A DNA stretch of 64,000 bases, from the NCBI GenBank assembly GCA_944474755.1, contig OX104122.1:4737223-4801222 (forward strand), in the 5' to 3' direction. Positions 1-13,219 of the stretch are shown here, one piece after another. A model generated the notes under the pieces. The model was not told the DNA's origin, ran no database searches, and saw nothing but the letters and a program-made list of their open reading frames with translations. A program made the position numbers and the translations under genes. Positions within the stretch are counted from its first letter, which is position 1, and each line of letters opens with the position of its first letter. This DNA comes from Limnoperna fortunei. Its lineage: Eukaryota; Mollusca; Bivalvia; Mytilida; Modiolidae.

Positions 1-219
1 TCTTAATCATCAATTCCGACTGCTTTCATTGTAATTCCATACTTTAAACATTACAACAGAGATACGTCTTTAGTCTTAATCATCAATTCCGACTGTATTT
101 ATTTTAATTCCATACTTTAAACATTACAACAGAGATACGTCTTTAGTCTTAATCATCAATTCCGACTGCATTTATTTTAATTCCATACTTTAAACATTAC
201 AACGGAGATACGTCTTTAG

Positions 220-292
220 TCTTAATCATCAATTCCGACTGCATTTATTTTAATTCCATACTTTAAACATTACAACAGAGATACGTCTTTAG
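220..292. repeat. Reference consensus monomer (73 bp)
   Basis: This copy matches the majority base at every position and defines the numbering used in the other entries. Its landmarks are TTAA at 3-6, AATTCC at 12-17 and again at 33-38, CpG at 17-18 and 65-66, the TGCATTTATTTT segment at 21-32, the palindrome TTTAAA at 43-48, and ACAACAGAGATACGTC at 53-68. The two AATTCC copies lie 21 bp apart, about two helical turns. The top strand carries 15 C to 6 G, a strong and constant skew. The start point is a convention set by the first base of the window; the biological start of the unit, if there is one, is unknown. Confidence 0.97.
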
Positions 293-2104
293 TCTTAATT
301 ATCAATTCCGACTTCATTTATTTTAATTCCATACTTTAAACATTTCAACAGAGATACGTCTTTAGTCTTAATCATCAATTCCGACTGCATTTTTTTTAAT
401 TCCATACTTAAAACATTACAACAGAGTTACGTCTTTAGTCTTAATTATCAATTCCGACTGCATTTATTTTAATTCCATACTTTAAACATTACAACAGAGA
501 TACATCTTCAGTCTTAATCATCAATTCCGACTGCTTTTATTTTAATTCCATACTTTAAACATAACAACAGAGATACGTCTTTAGTCTTAATCATCAATTC
601 CGACTGCATTTATTTTAATTCCATACTTAAAACATTACAACAGAGTTACGTCTTTAGTCTTAATCATCAATTCCGACTGCATTTATTTTAATTCCATACT
701 TTAAACATTACAACAGAGATACATCTTCAGTCTTAATCATCAATTCCGACTGCTTTTATTTTAATTCCATACTTTAAACTTTACAACAGAGATACGTCTT
801 TAGTCTTAATCATCAATTCCGACTGCATTTATTTTAATTCCATACTTTAAACATTACAACAGAGATTCGTCTTTAGTCTTAATCATCAATTCCGACTGCA
901 TGTATTTTAATTCCATACTTTAAACATTACAACAGAGATACGTCTTTAGTCTTAATCATCAATTCCGATTGCTTTTATTTTAATTCCATACTTTAAACAT
1001 TACAACACAGATACGTCTTTAGTCTTAATCATCAATTCCGACTGCATTTATTTTAATTCCATACTTTAAACATTACAACAGAGATACGTCTTTAGTCTTA
1101 ATCATCAATTCCGACTGCATTTATTTTAATTCCATACTTTAAACATTGCAACAGAGATACGTCTTTAGTCTTAATCATCAATTCCGACTGCATTTATTTT
1201 AATTCCATACTTAAAACATTACAACAGAGATACGTCTTTAGTCTTAATCATCAATTCCGACTGCATTTATTTTAATTCCATACTTTAAACATTACAACAG
1301 AGATACGTCTTTAGTCTTAATCATCAATTCCGACTGCATTTATTTTAATTCCATACTTTAAACATTGCAACAGAGATACGTCTTTAGTCTTAATCATCAA
1401 TTCCGACTGCATTTATTTTAATTCCATACTTTAAACATTACAACAGAGATACGTCTTTAGTCTTAATCATCAATTCCGACTGCTTTTATTTTAATTCCAT
1501 ACTTTAAACATTACAACAGAGATACGTCTTTAGTCTTAATCATCAATTCCGACTGCATTTATTTTAATTCCATACTTTAAACATTACAACAGAGATGCGT
1601 CTTTAGTCTTAATCATCAATTCCGACTGCATTTATTTTAATTCCATACTTTAAACATTACAACAGAGATACGTCTTTAGTCTTAATCATCAATTCCGGCT
1701 GCATTTATTTTAATTCCATACTTTAAACATTACAACAGAGATACGTCTTTAGTCTTAATCATCAATTCCGGCTGCATTTATTTCAATTCCATACTTTAAA
1801 CATTACAACAGAGATACGTCTTTGGCTTAATCATCAATTCCGACTGCTTTTATTTTAATTCCATACTTTAAACATTACAACAGAGATACGTCTTCAGTCT
1901 TAATCATCAATTCCGACTGCATTTATTTTAATTCCATACTTTAAACATTACAACAGAGATACGTCTTTAGTCTTAATCATCAATTCCGACTGCATTTATT
2001 TTAATTCCATACTTTAAACATTACAACAGAGATACGTCTTTAGTCTTAATCATCAATTCCGACTGCATTTATTTTAATTCCATACTTTAAACATTACAAC
2101 AGAG

Positions 2105-5100
2105 ATAGGTCTTTAGTCTTAATCATCAATTCCGACTGCATTTATTTTAATTCCATACTTTAAACATTACAGCAGAGATACGTCTTTAGTCTTAATCATC
2201 AATTCCGACTGCATTTATTTTAATTCCATACTTTAAACATTACAACAGAGATACGTCTTTAGTCTTAATCATCGATTCCGACTGCATTTATTTTAATTCC
2301 ATACTTTAAACATTACAACAGAGATACGTCTTTAGTCTTAATCATCAATTCCGGCTGCATTTATTTTAATTCCATACTTTAAACATTACAACAGAGATAC
2401 GTCTTTAGTCTTAATCATCAATTCCGACTGCATTTATTTTAATTCCATACTTTAAACATTACAACAGAGATACGTCTTTAGTCTTAATCATCAATTCCGA
2501 CTGCTTTTATTCTAATTCCATACTTTAAACATTACAACAGAGATACGTCTTTAGTCTTAATCACCAATTCCGACTGCATTTATTTTAATTCCATACCTTA
2601 AACATTACAACAGAGATACGTCTTTAGTCTTAATCATCAATTCCGACTGCTTTAATTTTAATTCCATACTTTAAACATTACAACAGAGATACGTCTTTAG
2701 TCTTAATCATCAATTCCGACTGCATTTATTTTAATTCCATACTTTAAACATTACAACAGAGATACGTCTTTAGTCTTAATCATCAATTCCGACTGCATTT
2801 ATTTTAATTCCATACTTTAAACATTACAACAGAGATACGTCTTTAGTCTTAATCATCAATTCCGACTGCATTTATTTTAATTCCATACTTTAAACATTAC
2901 AACAGAGATACGTCTTTAGTCTTAATCATCAATTCCGACTGCATTTATTTTAATTCTATACTTTAAACATTACAACAGAGATACGTCTTTAGTCTTAATC
3001 ATCAATTCCGACTGCATTTATTTTAATTCCATACTTTAAACATTACAACAGAGATACGTCTTTAGTCTTAATCATCAATTCCGACTGCTTTTATTTTAAT
3101 TCCATACTTTAAACATTGCAACAGAGATACGTCTTTAGTCTTAATCATCAATTCCGACTGCTTTTATTTTAATTCCATACTTTAAACATTACAACAGAGA
3201 TACGTCTTTAGTCTTAATCATCAATTCCGACTGCATTTATTTTAATTCCATACTTTAAACATTACAACAGAGATTCGTCTTTAGTCTTAATCATCAATTC
3301 CGACTGCATGTATTTTAATTCCATACTTTAAACATTACAACAGAGATACGTCTTTAGTCTTAATCATCAATTCCGACTGCTTTCATTTTAATTCCATACT
3401 TTAAACATTACAACAGAGATACGTCTTTAGTCTTAATCATCAATTCCGACTGTATTTATTTTAATTCCATACTTTAAACATTACAACAGAGATACGTCTT
3501 TAGTCTTAATCATCAATTCCGACTGCATTTATTTTAATTCCATACTTTAAACATTACAACGGAGATACGTCTTTAGTCTTAATCATCAATTCCGACTGCA
3601 TTTATTTTAATTCCATACTTTAAACATTACAACAGAGATACGTCTTTAGTCTTAATCATCAATTCCGACTGCATTTATTTTAATTCCATACTTTAAACAT
3701 TACAACAGAGATAGGTCTTTAGTCTTAATCATCAATTCCGACTGCATTTATTTTAATTCCATACTTTAAACATTACAACAGAGATACGTCTTTAGTCTTA
3801 ATCATCAATTCCGACTGCATGTATTTTAATTCCATACTTTAAACATTACAACAGAGATACGTCTTTAGTCTTAATCATCGATTCCGACTGCATTTATTTT
3901 AATTCCATACTTTAAACATTACAACAGAGCTACGTCTTTAGTCTTAATCATCAATTCCGGCTGCATTTATTTTAATTCCATACTTTAAACATTACAACAG
4001 AGATACGTCTTTAGTCTTAATCATCAATTCCGACTGCATTTATTTTAATTCCATACTTTAAACATTACAACAGAGATACGTCTTTAGTCTTAATCATCAA
4101 TTCCGACTGCTTTTATTTTAATTCCATACTTTAAACATTACAACAGAGATACGTCTTTAGTCTTAATCATCAATTCCGACTGCATTTATTTTAATTCCAT
4201 ACCTTAAACATTACAACAGAGATACGTCTTTAGTCTTAATCATCAATTCCGACTGCTTTAATTTTAATTCCATACTTTAAACATTACAACAGAGATACGT
4301 CTTTAGTCTTAATCATCAATTCCGACTGCATTTATTTTAATTCCATACTTTAAACATTACAACAGAGATACGTCTTTAGTCTTAATCATCAATTCCGACT
4401 GCATTTATTTTAATTCCATACTTTAAACATTACAACAGAGATACGTCTTTAGTCTTAATCATCAATTCCGACTGCATTTATTTTAATTCCATACTTTAAA
4501 CATTACAACAGAGATACGTCTTTAGTCTTAATCATCAATTCCGACTGCATTTATTTTAATTCTATACTTTAAACATTACAACAGAGATACGTCTTTAGTC
4601 TTAATCATCAATTCCGACTGCATTTATTTTAATTCCATACTTTAAACATTACAACAGAGATACGTCTTTAGTCTTAATCATCAATTCCGACTGCTTTTAT
4701 TTTAATTCCATACTTTAAACATTACAACAGAGATACGTCTTTAGTCTTAATCATCAATTCCGACTGCTTTTATTTTAATTCCATACTTTAAACATTACAA
4801 CAGAGATACGTCTTTAGTCTTAATCATCAATTCCGACTGCATTTATTTTAATTCCATACTTTAAACATTACAACAGAGATTCGTCTTTAGTCTTAATCAT
4901 CAATTCCGACTGCATGTATTTTAATTCCATGCTTTAAACATTACAACAGAGATACGTCTTTAGTCTTAATCATCAATTCCGACTGCTTTCATTTTAATTC
5001 CATACTTTAAACATTACAACAGAGATACGTCTTTAGTCTTAATCATCAATTCCGACTGTATTTATTTTAATTCCATACTTTAAACATTACAACAGAGATA

Positions 5101-5316
5101 CGTCTTTAGTCTTAATCATCAATTCCGACTGCATTTATTTTAATTCCATACTTTAAACATTACAACGGAGATACGTCTTTAGTCTTAATCATCAATTCCG
5201 ACTGCATTTATTTTAATTCCATACTTTAAACATTACAACAGAGATACGTCTTTAGTCTTAATCATCAATTCCGACTGCATTTATTTTAATTCCATACTTT
5301 AAACATTACAACAGAG
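2105..5316. repeat. 1,606-bp tandem duplication (22 monomers, two copies)
   Basis: Variant monomers recur with a shift of exactly 22 x 73 bp between 2105-3710 and 3711-5316. Paired markers include ATAGGTC (2105 and 3711), ATCGATTCC (near 2272 and 3878), CCGGCTGC (2351 and 3957), CCTTAAAC, TGCTTTAATT, GATTCGTC with TGCATGTATT (near 3274 and 4880), and TGTATTT (3451 and 5057). The match stops near 5317, where ATACATC replaces ATAGGTC. The copies are not identical: ACAGCAGAG near 2170 has no partner. The same marker order occurs again at 8.3 kb and 14.8 kb, so this block is an older relative of the larger units downstream. Confidence 0.85.
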
Positions 5317-6790
5317 ATACATCTTCAGTCTTAATCATCAATTCCGACTGCTTTTATTTTAATTCCATACTTTAAACATTACAACAGAGATACGTCTTTA
5401 GTCTTAATCATCAATTCCGACTGCATTTATTTTAATTCCATACTTTAAACATTACAACAGAGATTCGTCTTTAGTCTTAATCATCAATTCCGACTGCATG
5501 TATTTTAATTCCATACTTTAAACATTACAACAGAGATACGTCTTTAGTCTTAATCATCAATTCCGATTGCTTTTATTTTAATTCCATACTTTAAACATTA
5601 CAACAGAGATACGTCTTTAGTCTTAATCATCAATTCCGACTGCATTTATTTTAATTCCATACTTTAAACATTACAACAGAGATACGTCTTTAGTCTTAAT
5701 CATCAATTCCGACTGCATTTATTTTAATTCCATGCTTTAAACATTACAACAGAGATACGTCTTTAGTCTTAATCATCAATTCCGACTGCTTTTATTTTAA
5801 TTCCATACTTTAAAAATTACAACAGAGATACGTCTTTAGTCTTAATTATCAATTCCGACTGCATTTATTTTTATTCCATACTTTAAACATTACAACAGAG
5901 ATACGTCTTTAGTCTTAATCATCAATTCCGACTGCTTTTATTTTAATTCCATACTTTAAACATTACAACAGAGATACGTCTTTAGTCTTAATCATCAATT
6001 CCGACTGTATTTATTTTAATTCCATACTTTAAACATTACAACAGAGATACGTCTTTAGTCTTAATCATCAATTCCGACTGCATTTATTTTAATTCCATAC
6101 TTTAAACATTACAACGGAGATACGTCTTTAGTCTTAATCATCAATTCCGACTGCATTTATTTTAATTCCATACTTTAAACATTACAACAGAGATACGTCT
6201 TTAGTCTTAATCATCAATTCCGACTGCATTTATTTTAATTCCATACTTTAAACATTACAACAGAGATACATCTTCAGTCTTAATCATCAATTCCGACTGC
6301 TTTTATTTTAATTCCATACTTTAAACATTACAACAGAGATACGTCTTTAGTCTTAATCATCAATTCCGACTGCATTTATTTTAATTCCATACTTTAAACA
6401 TTACAACAGAGATTCGTCTTTAGTCTTAATCATCAATTCCGACTGCATGTATTTTAATTCCATACTTTAAACATTACAACAGAGATACGTCTTTAGTCTT
6501 AATCATCAATTCCGATTGCTTTTATTTTAATTCCATACTTTAAACATTACAACAGAGATACGTCTTTAGTCTTAATCATCAATTCCGACTGCATTTATTT
6601 TAATTCCATACTTTAAACATTACAACAGAGATACGTCTTTAGTCTTAATCATCAATTCCGACTGCATTTATTTTAATTCCATACTTTAAACATTACAACA
6701 GAGATACGTCTTTAGTCTTAATCATCAATTCCGACTGCTTTTATTTTAATTCCATACTTTAAACATTACAACAGAGATACGTCTTTAGTT
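5057..6790. repeat. 949-bp tandem duplication (13 monomers)
   Basis: The marker series TGTATTT, ACGGAG, ACATCTTCAG, GATTCGTC, TGCATGTATT, GATTGCTTTT appears from 5057 and again from 6006, a shift of exactly 13 x 73 bp. The second copy ends near 6790, where the distinctive GTTTTAATAATC monomer begins the next large unit. The boundaries are accurate to about one monomer, because consensus monomers carry no positional information. Confidence 0.78.
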
Positions 6791-6861
6791 TTAATAATCA
6801 ATTCCGACTGCTTTTATTTTAATTCCATACTTTAAACATTACAACAGAGATACGTCTTTAG

Positions 6862-6938
6862 TCTTAATCATCAATTAATTCCGACTGCATTTATTTTATT
6901 TCCATGCTTTAAACATTACAACAGATATACGTCTTTAG
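6862..6938. repeat. 77-bp monomer opening large unit 1
   Basis: This is the first of six 77-bp monomers in the first third of the window. The others start at 10881, 13294 (as AACTAATT), 17094, 18996 and 21481. Most also carry CCATGC for CCATAC, and each marks the start of an A or B subunit. The insertion is a duplication of AATT, and shared linked variants show common descent, not repeated slippage. Confidence 0.95.
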
Positions 6939-9900
6939 TCTTAATCATCAATTCCTACTGCATTTATTTTAATTCCATACTTTAAACATTACAACAGAGA
7001 TACGTCTTTAGTCTTAATCATCAATTCCGACTGCATTTATTTTAATTCCATACTTTAAACATTACAACAGAGATACGTCTTTAGTCTTAATCATCAATTC
7101 CGACTGCATTTATTTTGATTCCATACTTTAAACATTACAACAGACATACGTCCTTAGTCTTAATCATCAATTCCGACTGCATTTATTTTAATTCCATACT
7201 TTAAACATTACAACAGAGATACGTCCTTAGTCTTAATCATCAATTCCGACTGCATTTATTTTAATTCCATACTTTAAACATTACAACAGAGATACGTCTT
7301 TAGTCTTAATTATCAATTCCGACTTCATTTATTTTAATTCCATACTTTAAACATTACAACAGAGATACGTCTTTAGTCTTAATCATCAATTCCGACTGCA
7401 TTTTTTTTAATTCCATACTTAAAACATTACAACAGAGATACGTCTTTAGTCTTAATCATATATTCCGACTGCTTTTATTTTAATTCCATACTTTAAACAT
7501 TACAACAGAGATACGTCTTTAGTCTTAATCATCAATTCCGACTGCATTTATTTTAATTCCATACTTTAAACATTACAACAGAGATTCGTCTTTAGTCTTA
7601 ATCATCAATTCCGACTGCATGTATTTTAATTCCATACTTTAAACATTACAACAGAGATACGTCTTTAGTCTTAATCATCAATTCCGACTGCTTTCATTTT
7701 AATTCCATACTTTAAACATTACAACAGAGATACGTCTTTAGTCTTAATCATCAATTCCGACTGTATTTATTTTAATTCCATACTTTAAACATTACAACAG
7801 AGATACGTCTTTAGTCTTAATCATCAATTCCGACTGCATTTATTTTAATTCCATACTTTAAACATTACAACGGAGATACGTCTTTAGTCTTAATCATCAA
7901 TTCCGACTGCATTTATTTTAATTCCATACTTTAAACATTACAACAGAGATACGTCTTTAGTCTTAATCATCAATTCCGACTGCATTTATTTCAATTCCAT
8001 ACTTTAAACATTACAACAGAGATACGTCTTTTGGCTTAATCATCAATTCCGACTGCTTTTATTTTAATTCCATACTTTAAACATTACAACAGAGATACGT
8101 ATTCAGTCTTAATCATCAATTCCGACTGCATTTATTTTAATTCCATACTTTAAACATTACAACAGAGATACGTCTTTAGTCTTAATCATCAATTCCGACT
8201 GCATTTATTTTAATTCCATACTTTAAACATTACAACAGAGATACGTCTTTAGTCTTAATCATCAATTCCGACTGCATTTATTTTAATTCCATACTTTAAA
8301 CATTACAACAGAGATAGGTCTTTAGTCTTAATCATCAATTCCGACTGCATTTATTTTAATTCCATACTTTAAACATTACAGCAGAGATACGTCTTTAGTC
8401 TTAATCATCAATTCCGACTGCATGTATTTTAATTCCATACTTTAAACATTACAACAGAGATACGTCTTTAGTCTTAATCATCGATTCCGACTGCATTTAT
8501 TTTAATTCCATACTTTAAACATTACAACAGAGATACGTCTTTAGTCTTAATCATCAATTCCGGCTGCATTTATTTTAATTCCATACTTTAAACATTACAA
8601 CAGAGATACGTCTTTAGTCTTAATCATCAATTCCGACTGCATTTATTTTAATTCCATACTTTAAACATTACAACAGAGATACGTCTTTAGTCTTAATCAT
8701 CAATTCCGACTGCTTTTATTTTAATTCCATACTTTAAACATTACAACAGAGATACGTCTTTAGTCTTAATCATCAATTCCGACTGCATTTATTTTAATTC
8801 CATACCTTAAACATTACAACAGAGATACGTCTTTAGTCTTAATCATCAATTCCGACTGCTTTAATTTTAATTCCATACTTTAAACATTACAACAGAGATA
8901 CGTCTTTAGTCTTAATCATCAATTCCGACTGCATTTATTTTAATTCCATACTTTAAACATTACAACAGAGATACGTCTTTAGTCTTAATCATCAATTCCG
9001 ACTGCATTTATTTTAATTCCATACTTTAAACATTACAACAGAGATACGTCTTTAGTCTTAATCATCAATTCCGACTGCATTTATTTTAATTCCATACTTT
9101 AAACATTACAACAGAGATACGTCTTTAGTCTTAATCATCAATTCCGACTGCATTTATTTTAATTCTATACTTTAAACATTACAACAGAGATACGTCTTTA
9201 GTCTTAATCATCAATTCCGACTGCATTTATTTTAATTCCATACTTTAAACATTACAACAGAGATACGTCTTTAGTCTTAATCATCAATTCCGACTGCTTT
9301 TATTTTAATTCCATACTTTAAACATTACAACAGAGATACGTCTTTAGTCTTAATCATCAATTCCGACTGCTTTTATTTTAATTCCATACTTTAAACATTA
9401 CAACAGAGATACGTCTTTAGTCTTAATCATCAATTCCGACTGCATTTATTTTAATTCCATACTTTAAACATTACAACAGAGATTCGTCTTTAGTCTTAAT
9501 CATCAATTCCGACTGCTTTTATTTTAATTCCATACTTTAAACATTACAACAGAGATACGTCTTTAGTCTTAATCATCAATTCCGACTGCTTTTATTTTAA
9601 TTCCATACTTTAAACATTACAACAGAGATACGTCTTTAGTCTTAATCATCAATTCCGACTGCATTTATTTTAATTCCATACTTTAAACATTACAACAGAG
9701 ATTCGTCTTTAGTCTTAATCATCAATTCCGACTGCATGTATTTTAATTCCATACTTTAAACATTACAACAGAGATACGTCTTTAGTCTTAATCATCAATT
9801 CCGACTGCTTTCATTTTAATTCCATACTTTAAACATTACAACAGAGATACGTCTTTAGTCTTAATCATCAATTCCGACTGTATTTATTTTAATTCCATAC

Positions 9901-12040
9901 TTTAAACATTACAACAGAGATACGTCTTTAGTCTTAATCATCAATTCCGACTGCATTTATTTTAATTCCATACTTTAAACATTACAACGGAGATACGTCT
10001 TTAGTCTTAATCATCAATTCCGACTGCATTTATTTTAATTCCATACTTTAAACATTACAACAGAGATACGTCTTTAGTCTTAATCATCAATTCCGACTGC
10101 ATTTATTTTAATTCCATACTTTAAACATTACAACAGAGATACATCTTCAGTCTTAATCATCAATTCCGACTGCATTTATTTTAATTCCATACTTTAAACA
10201 TTACAACAGAGATACGTCTTTAGTCTTAATCATCAATTCCGACTGCATTTATTTTAATTCCATACTTTAAACATTACAACAGAGATTCGTCTTTAGTCTT
10301 AATCATCAATTCCGACTGCATGTATTTTAATTCCATACTTTAAACATTACAACAGAGATACGTCTTTAGTCTTAATCATCAATTCCGATTGCTTTTATTT
10401 TAATTCCATACTTTAAACATTACAACAGAGATACGTCTTTAGTCTTAATCATCAATTCCGACTGCATTTATTTTAATTCCATACTTTAAACATTACAACA
10501 GAGATACGTCTTTAGTCTTAATCATCAATTCCGACTTCATTTATTTTAATTCCATACTTTAAACATTGCAACAGAGATACGTCTTTAGTCTTAATCATCA
10601 ATTCCGACTGCATTTATTTTAATTCCATACTTTAAACATTACAACAGAGATACGTCTTTAGTCTTAATCATCAATTCCGACTGCATTTATTTTAATTCCA
10701 TACTTTAAACATTACAACAGAGATACGTCTTTAGTCTTAATCATCAATTCCGACTGCTTTTATTTTAATTCCATACTTTAAACATTACAACAGAGATACG
10801 TCTTTAGTTTTAATAATCAATTCCGACTGCTTTTATTTTAATTCCATACTTTAAACATTACAACAGAGATACGTCTTTAGTCTTAATCATCAATTAATTC
10901 CGACTGCATTTATTTTAAGTCCATGCTTTAAACATTACAACAGATATACGTCTTTAGTCTTAATCATCAATTCCTACTGCATTTATTTTAATTCCATACT
11001 TTAAACATTACAACAGAGATACGTCCTTAGTCTTAATCATCAATTCCGACTGCATTTATTTTAATTCCATACTTTAAACATTACAACAGAGATACGTCTT
11101 TAGTCTTAATCATCAATTCCGACTGCATTTATTTTGATTCCATACTTTAAACATTACAACAGACATACGTCCTTAGTCTTAATCATCAATTCCGACTGCA
11201 TTTATTTTAATTCCATACTTTAAACATTACAACAGAGATACGTCCTTAGTCTTAATCATCAATTCCGAATGCATTTATTTTAAATCCATACTTTAAACAT
11301 TACAACAGAGATACGTCCTTAGTCTTAATCATCAATTCCGACTGCATTTATTTTAAATCCATACTTTAAACATTACAACAGAGATACGTCTTTAGTCTTA
11401 ATTATCAATTCCGACTTCATTTATTTTAATTCCATACTTTAAACATTACAACAGAGATACGTCTTTAGTCTTAATCATCAATTCCGACTGCATTTTTTTT
11501 AATTCCATACTTAAAACATTACAACAGAGATACGTCTTTAGTCTTAATCATCAATTCCGACTGCTTTTATTTTAATTCCATACTTTAAACATTACAACAG
11601 AGATACGTCTTTAGTCTTAATCATCAATTCCGACTGCATTTATTTTAATTCCATACTTTAAACATTACAACAGAGATTCGTCTTTAGTCTTAATCATCAA
11701 TTCCGACTGCATGTATTTTAATTCCATACTTTAAACATTACAACAGAGATACGTCTTTAGTCTTAATCATCAATTCCGACTGTATTTATTTTAATTCCAT
11801 ACTTTAAACATTACAACAGAGATACGTCTTTAGTCTTAATCATCAATTCCGACTGCTTTTATTTTAATTCCATACTTTAAACATTACAACGGAGATACGT
11901 CTTTAGTCTTAATCATCAATTCCGACTGCATTTATTTTAATTCCATACTTTAAACATTACAACAGAGATACGTCTTTAGTCTTAATCATCAATTCCGACT
12001 GCATTTAGTTTAATTCCATACTTTAAACATTACAACAGAG

Positions 12041-13062
12041 ATACATCTTCAGTCTTAATCATCAATTCCGACTGCTTTTATTTTAATTCCATACTTTAAA
12101 CATTACAACAGAGATACGTCTTTAGTCTTAATCATCAATTCCGACTGCATTTATTTTAATTCCATACTTTAAACATTACAACAGAGATTCGTCTTTAGTC
12201 TTAATCATCAATTCCGACTGCATGTATTTTAATTCCATACTTTAAACATTACAACAGAGATACGTCTTTAGTCTTAATCATCAATTCCGATTGCTTTTAT
12301 TTTAATTCCATACTTTAAACATTACAACAGAGATACGTCTTTAGTCTTAATCATCAATTCCGACTGCATTTATTTTAATTCCATACTTTAAACATTACAA
12401 CAGAGATACGTCTTTAGTCTTAATCATCAATTCCGACTGCATTTATTTTAATTCCATACTTTAAACATTGCAACAGAGATACGTCTTTAGTCTTAATCAT
12501 CAATTCCGACTGCATTTATTTTAATTCCATACTTTAAACATTACAACAGAGATACATCTTCAGTCTTAATCATCAATTCCGACTGCTTTTATTTTAATTC
12601 CATACTTTAAACATTACAACAGAGATACGTCTTTAGTCTTAATCATCAATTCCGACTGCATTTATTTTAATTCCATACTTTAAACATTACAACAGAGATT
12701 CGTCTTTAGTCTTAATCATCAATTCCGACTGCATGTATTTTAATTCCATACTTTAAACATTACAACAGAGATACGTCTTTAGTCTTAATCATCAATTCCG
12801 ATTGCTTTTATTTTAATTCCATACTTTAAACATTACAACAGAGATACGTCTTTAGTCTTAATCATCAATTCCGACTGCATTTATTTTAATTCCATACTTT
12901 AAACATTACAACAGAGATACGTCTTTAGTCTTAATCATCAATTCCGACTGCATTTATTTTAATTCCATACTTTAAACATTGCAACAGAGATACGTCTTTA
13001 GTCTTAATCATCAATTCCGACTGCATTTATTTTAATTCCATACTTTAAACATTACAACAGAG
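12041..13062. repeat. 511-bp tandem duplication (7 monomers) inside unit 1
   Basis: The marker ACATCTTCAG occurs at 12041 and 12552, exactly 7 x 73 bp apart. It is followed in both copies by GATTCGTC (12186 and 12697), TGCATGTATT, GATTGCTTTT and ACATTGCAAC. The corresponding part of the next large unit, near 18.25-18.7 kb, has only one copy. This accounts for the 511-bp length difference between the two B subunits. A single recent seven-monomer gain in unit 1 is the simplest reading; a loss in unit 2 is possible. Confidence 0.88.
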
Positions 13063-13219
13063 ATACGTCTTTAGTCTTAATCATCAATTCCGACTGCTTT
13101 TATTTTAATTCCATACTTTAAACATTACAACAGAGATACGTCTTTAGTCTTAATCATCAATTCCGACTGCTTTTATTTTAATTCCATACTTTAAACATTA
13201 CAACAGAGTTACGTCTTTA

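Larger units (their letters stand above)
6788..13219. repeat. Large higher-order unit 1 (6,432 bp; subunits A and B)
   Basis: The unit starts at a monomer with GTTTTAATAATC followed by the 77-bp AATTAATT monomer. That pair recurs at 10807, dividing the unit into subunit A (4,019 bp, 55 monomers) and subunit B (2,412-2,413 bp, 33 monomers). Both subunits open with the same variant series: CCATGC, ACAGATATACG, AATTCCTAC, CGTCCTTAG, ACAGACATACG, GAATGCATTT, ACTTCATTTA, TGCATTTTTTTT, ACTTAAAAC, GATTCG, TGCATGTATT. Subunit A then has an extra section, with TTTTGGCTTAAT at 8027, ATAGGTC at 8314, ATCGATTCC, CCGGCTGC and CCTTAAAC, which B lacks. A 511-bp local duplication lies inside B. Confidence 0.85.

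Noticed and set aside
220..292. CENP-B box
   Set aside because: The mammalian motif needs TTCG and CGGG at fixed spacing. The monomer has ATTCCGAC and no CGGG, and the GATTCGTC variants also lack CGGG. Absence of the box does not exclude a centromeric role.
220..292. Yeast-type replication origin consensus in TGCTTTTATTTTAATT
   Set aside because: The A/T-rich stretch matches only part of the 11-bp ACS and is present in simple A/T-rich DNA by chance. There is no supporting context.
220..292. Hairpin from AGTC (junction) and GACT (18-21)
   Set aside because: The stem is only 4 bp with a 15-nt loop and is broken in CCGGCTGC variants without compensation. There is no evidence that structure is maintained.
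220..292. CRE-like element at TACGTC
   Set aside because: Only ACGTC matches the TGACGTCA consensus, and the flanking bases do not. It repeats because the monomer repeats, and there is no adjacent gene.
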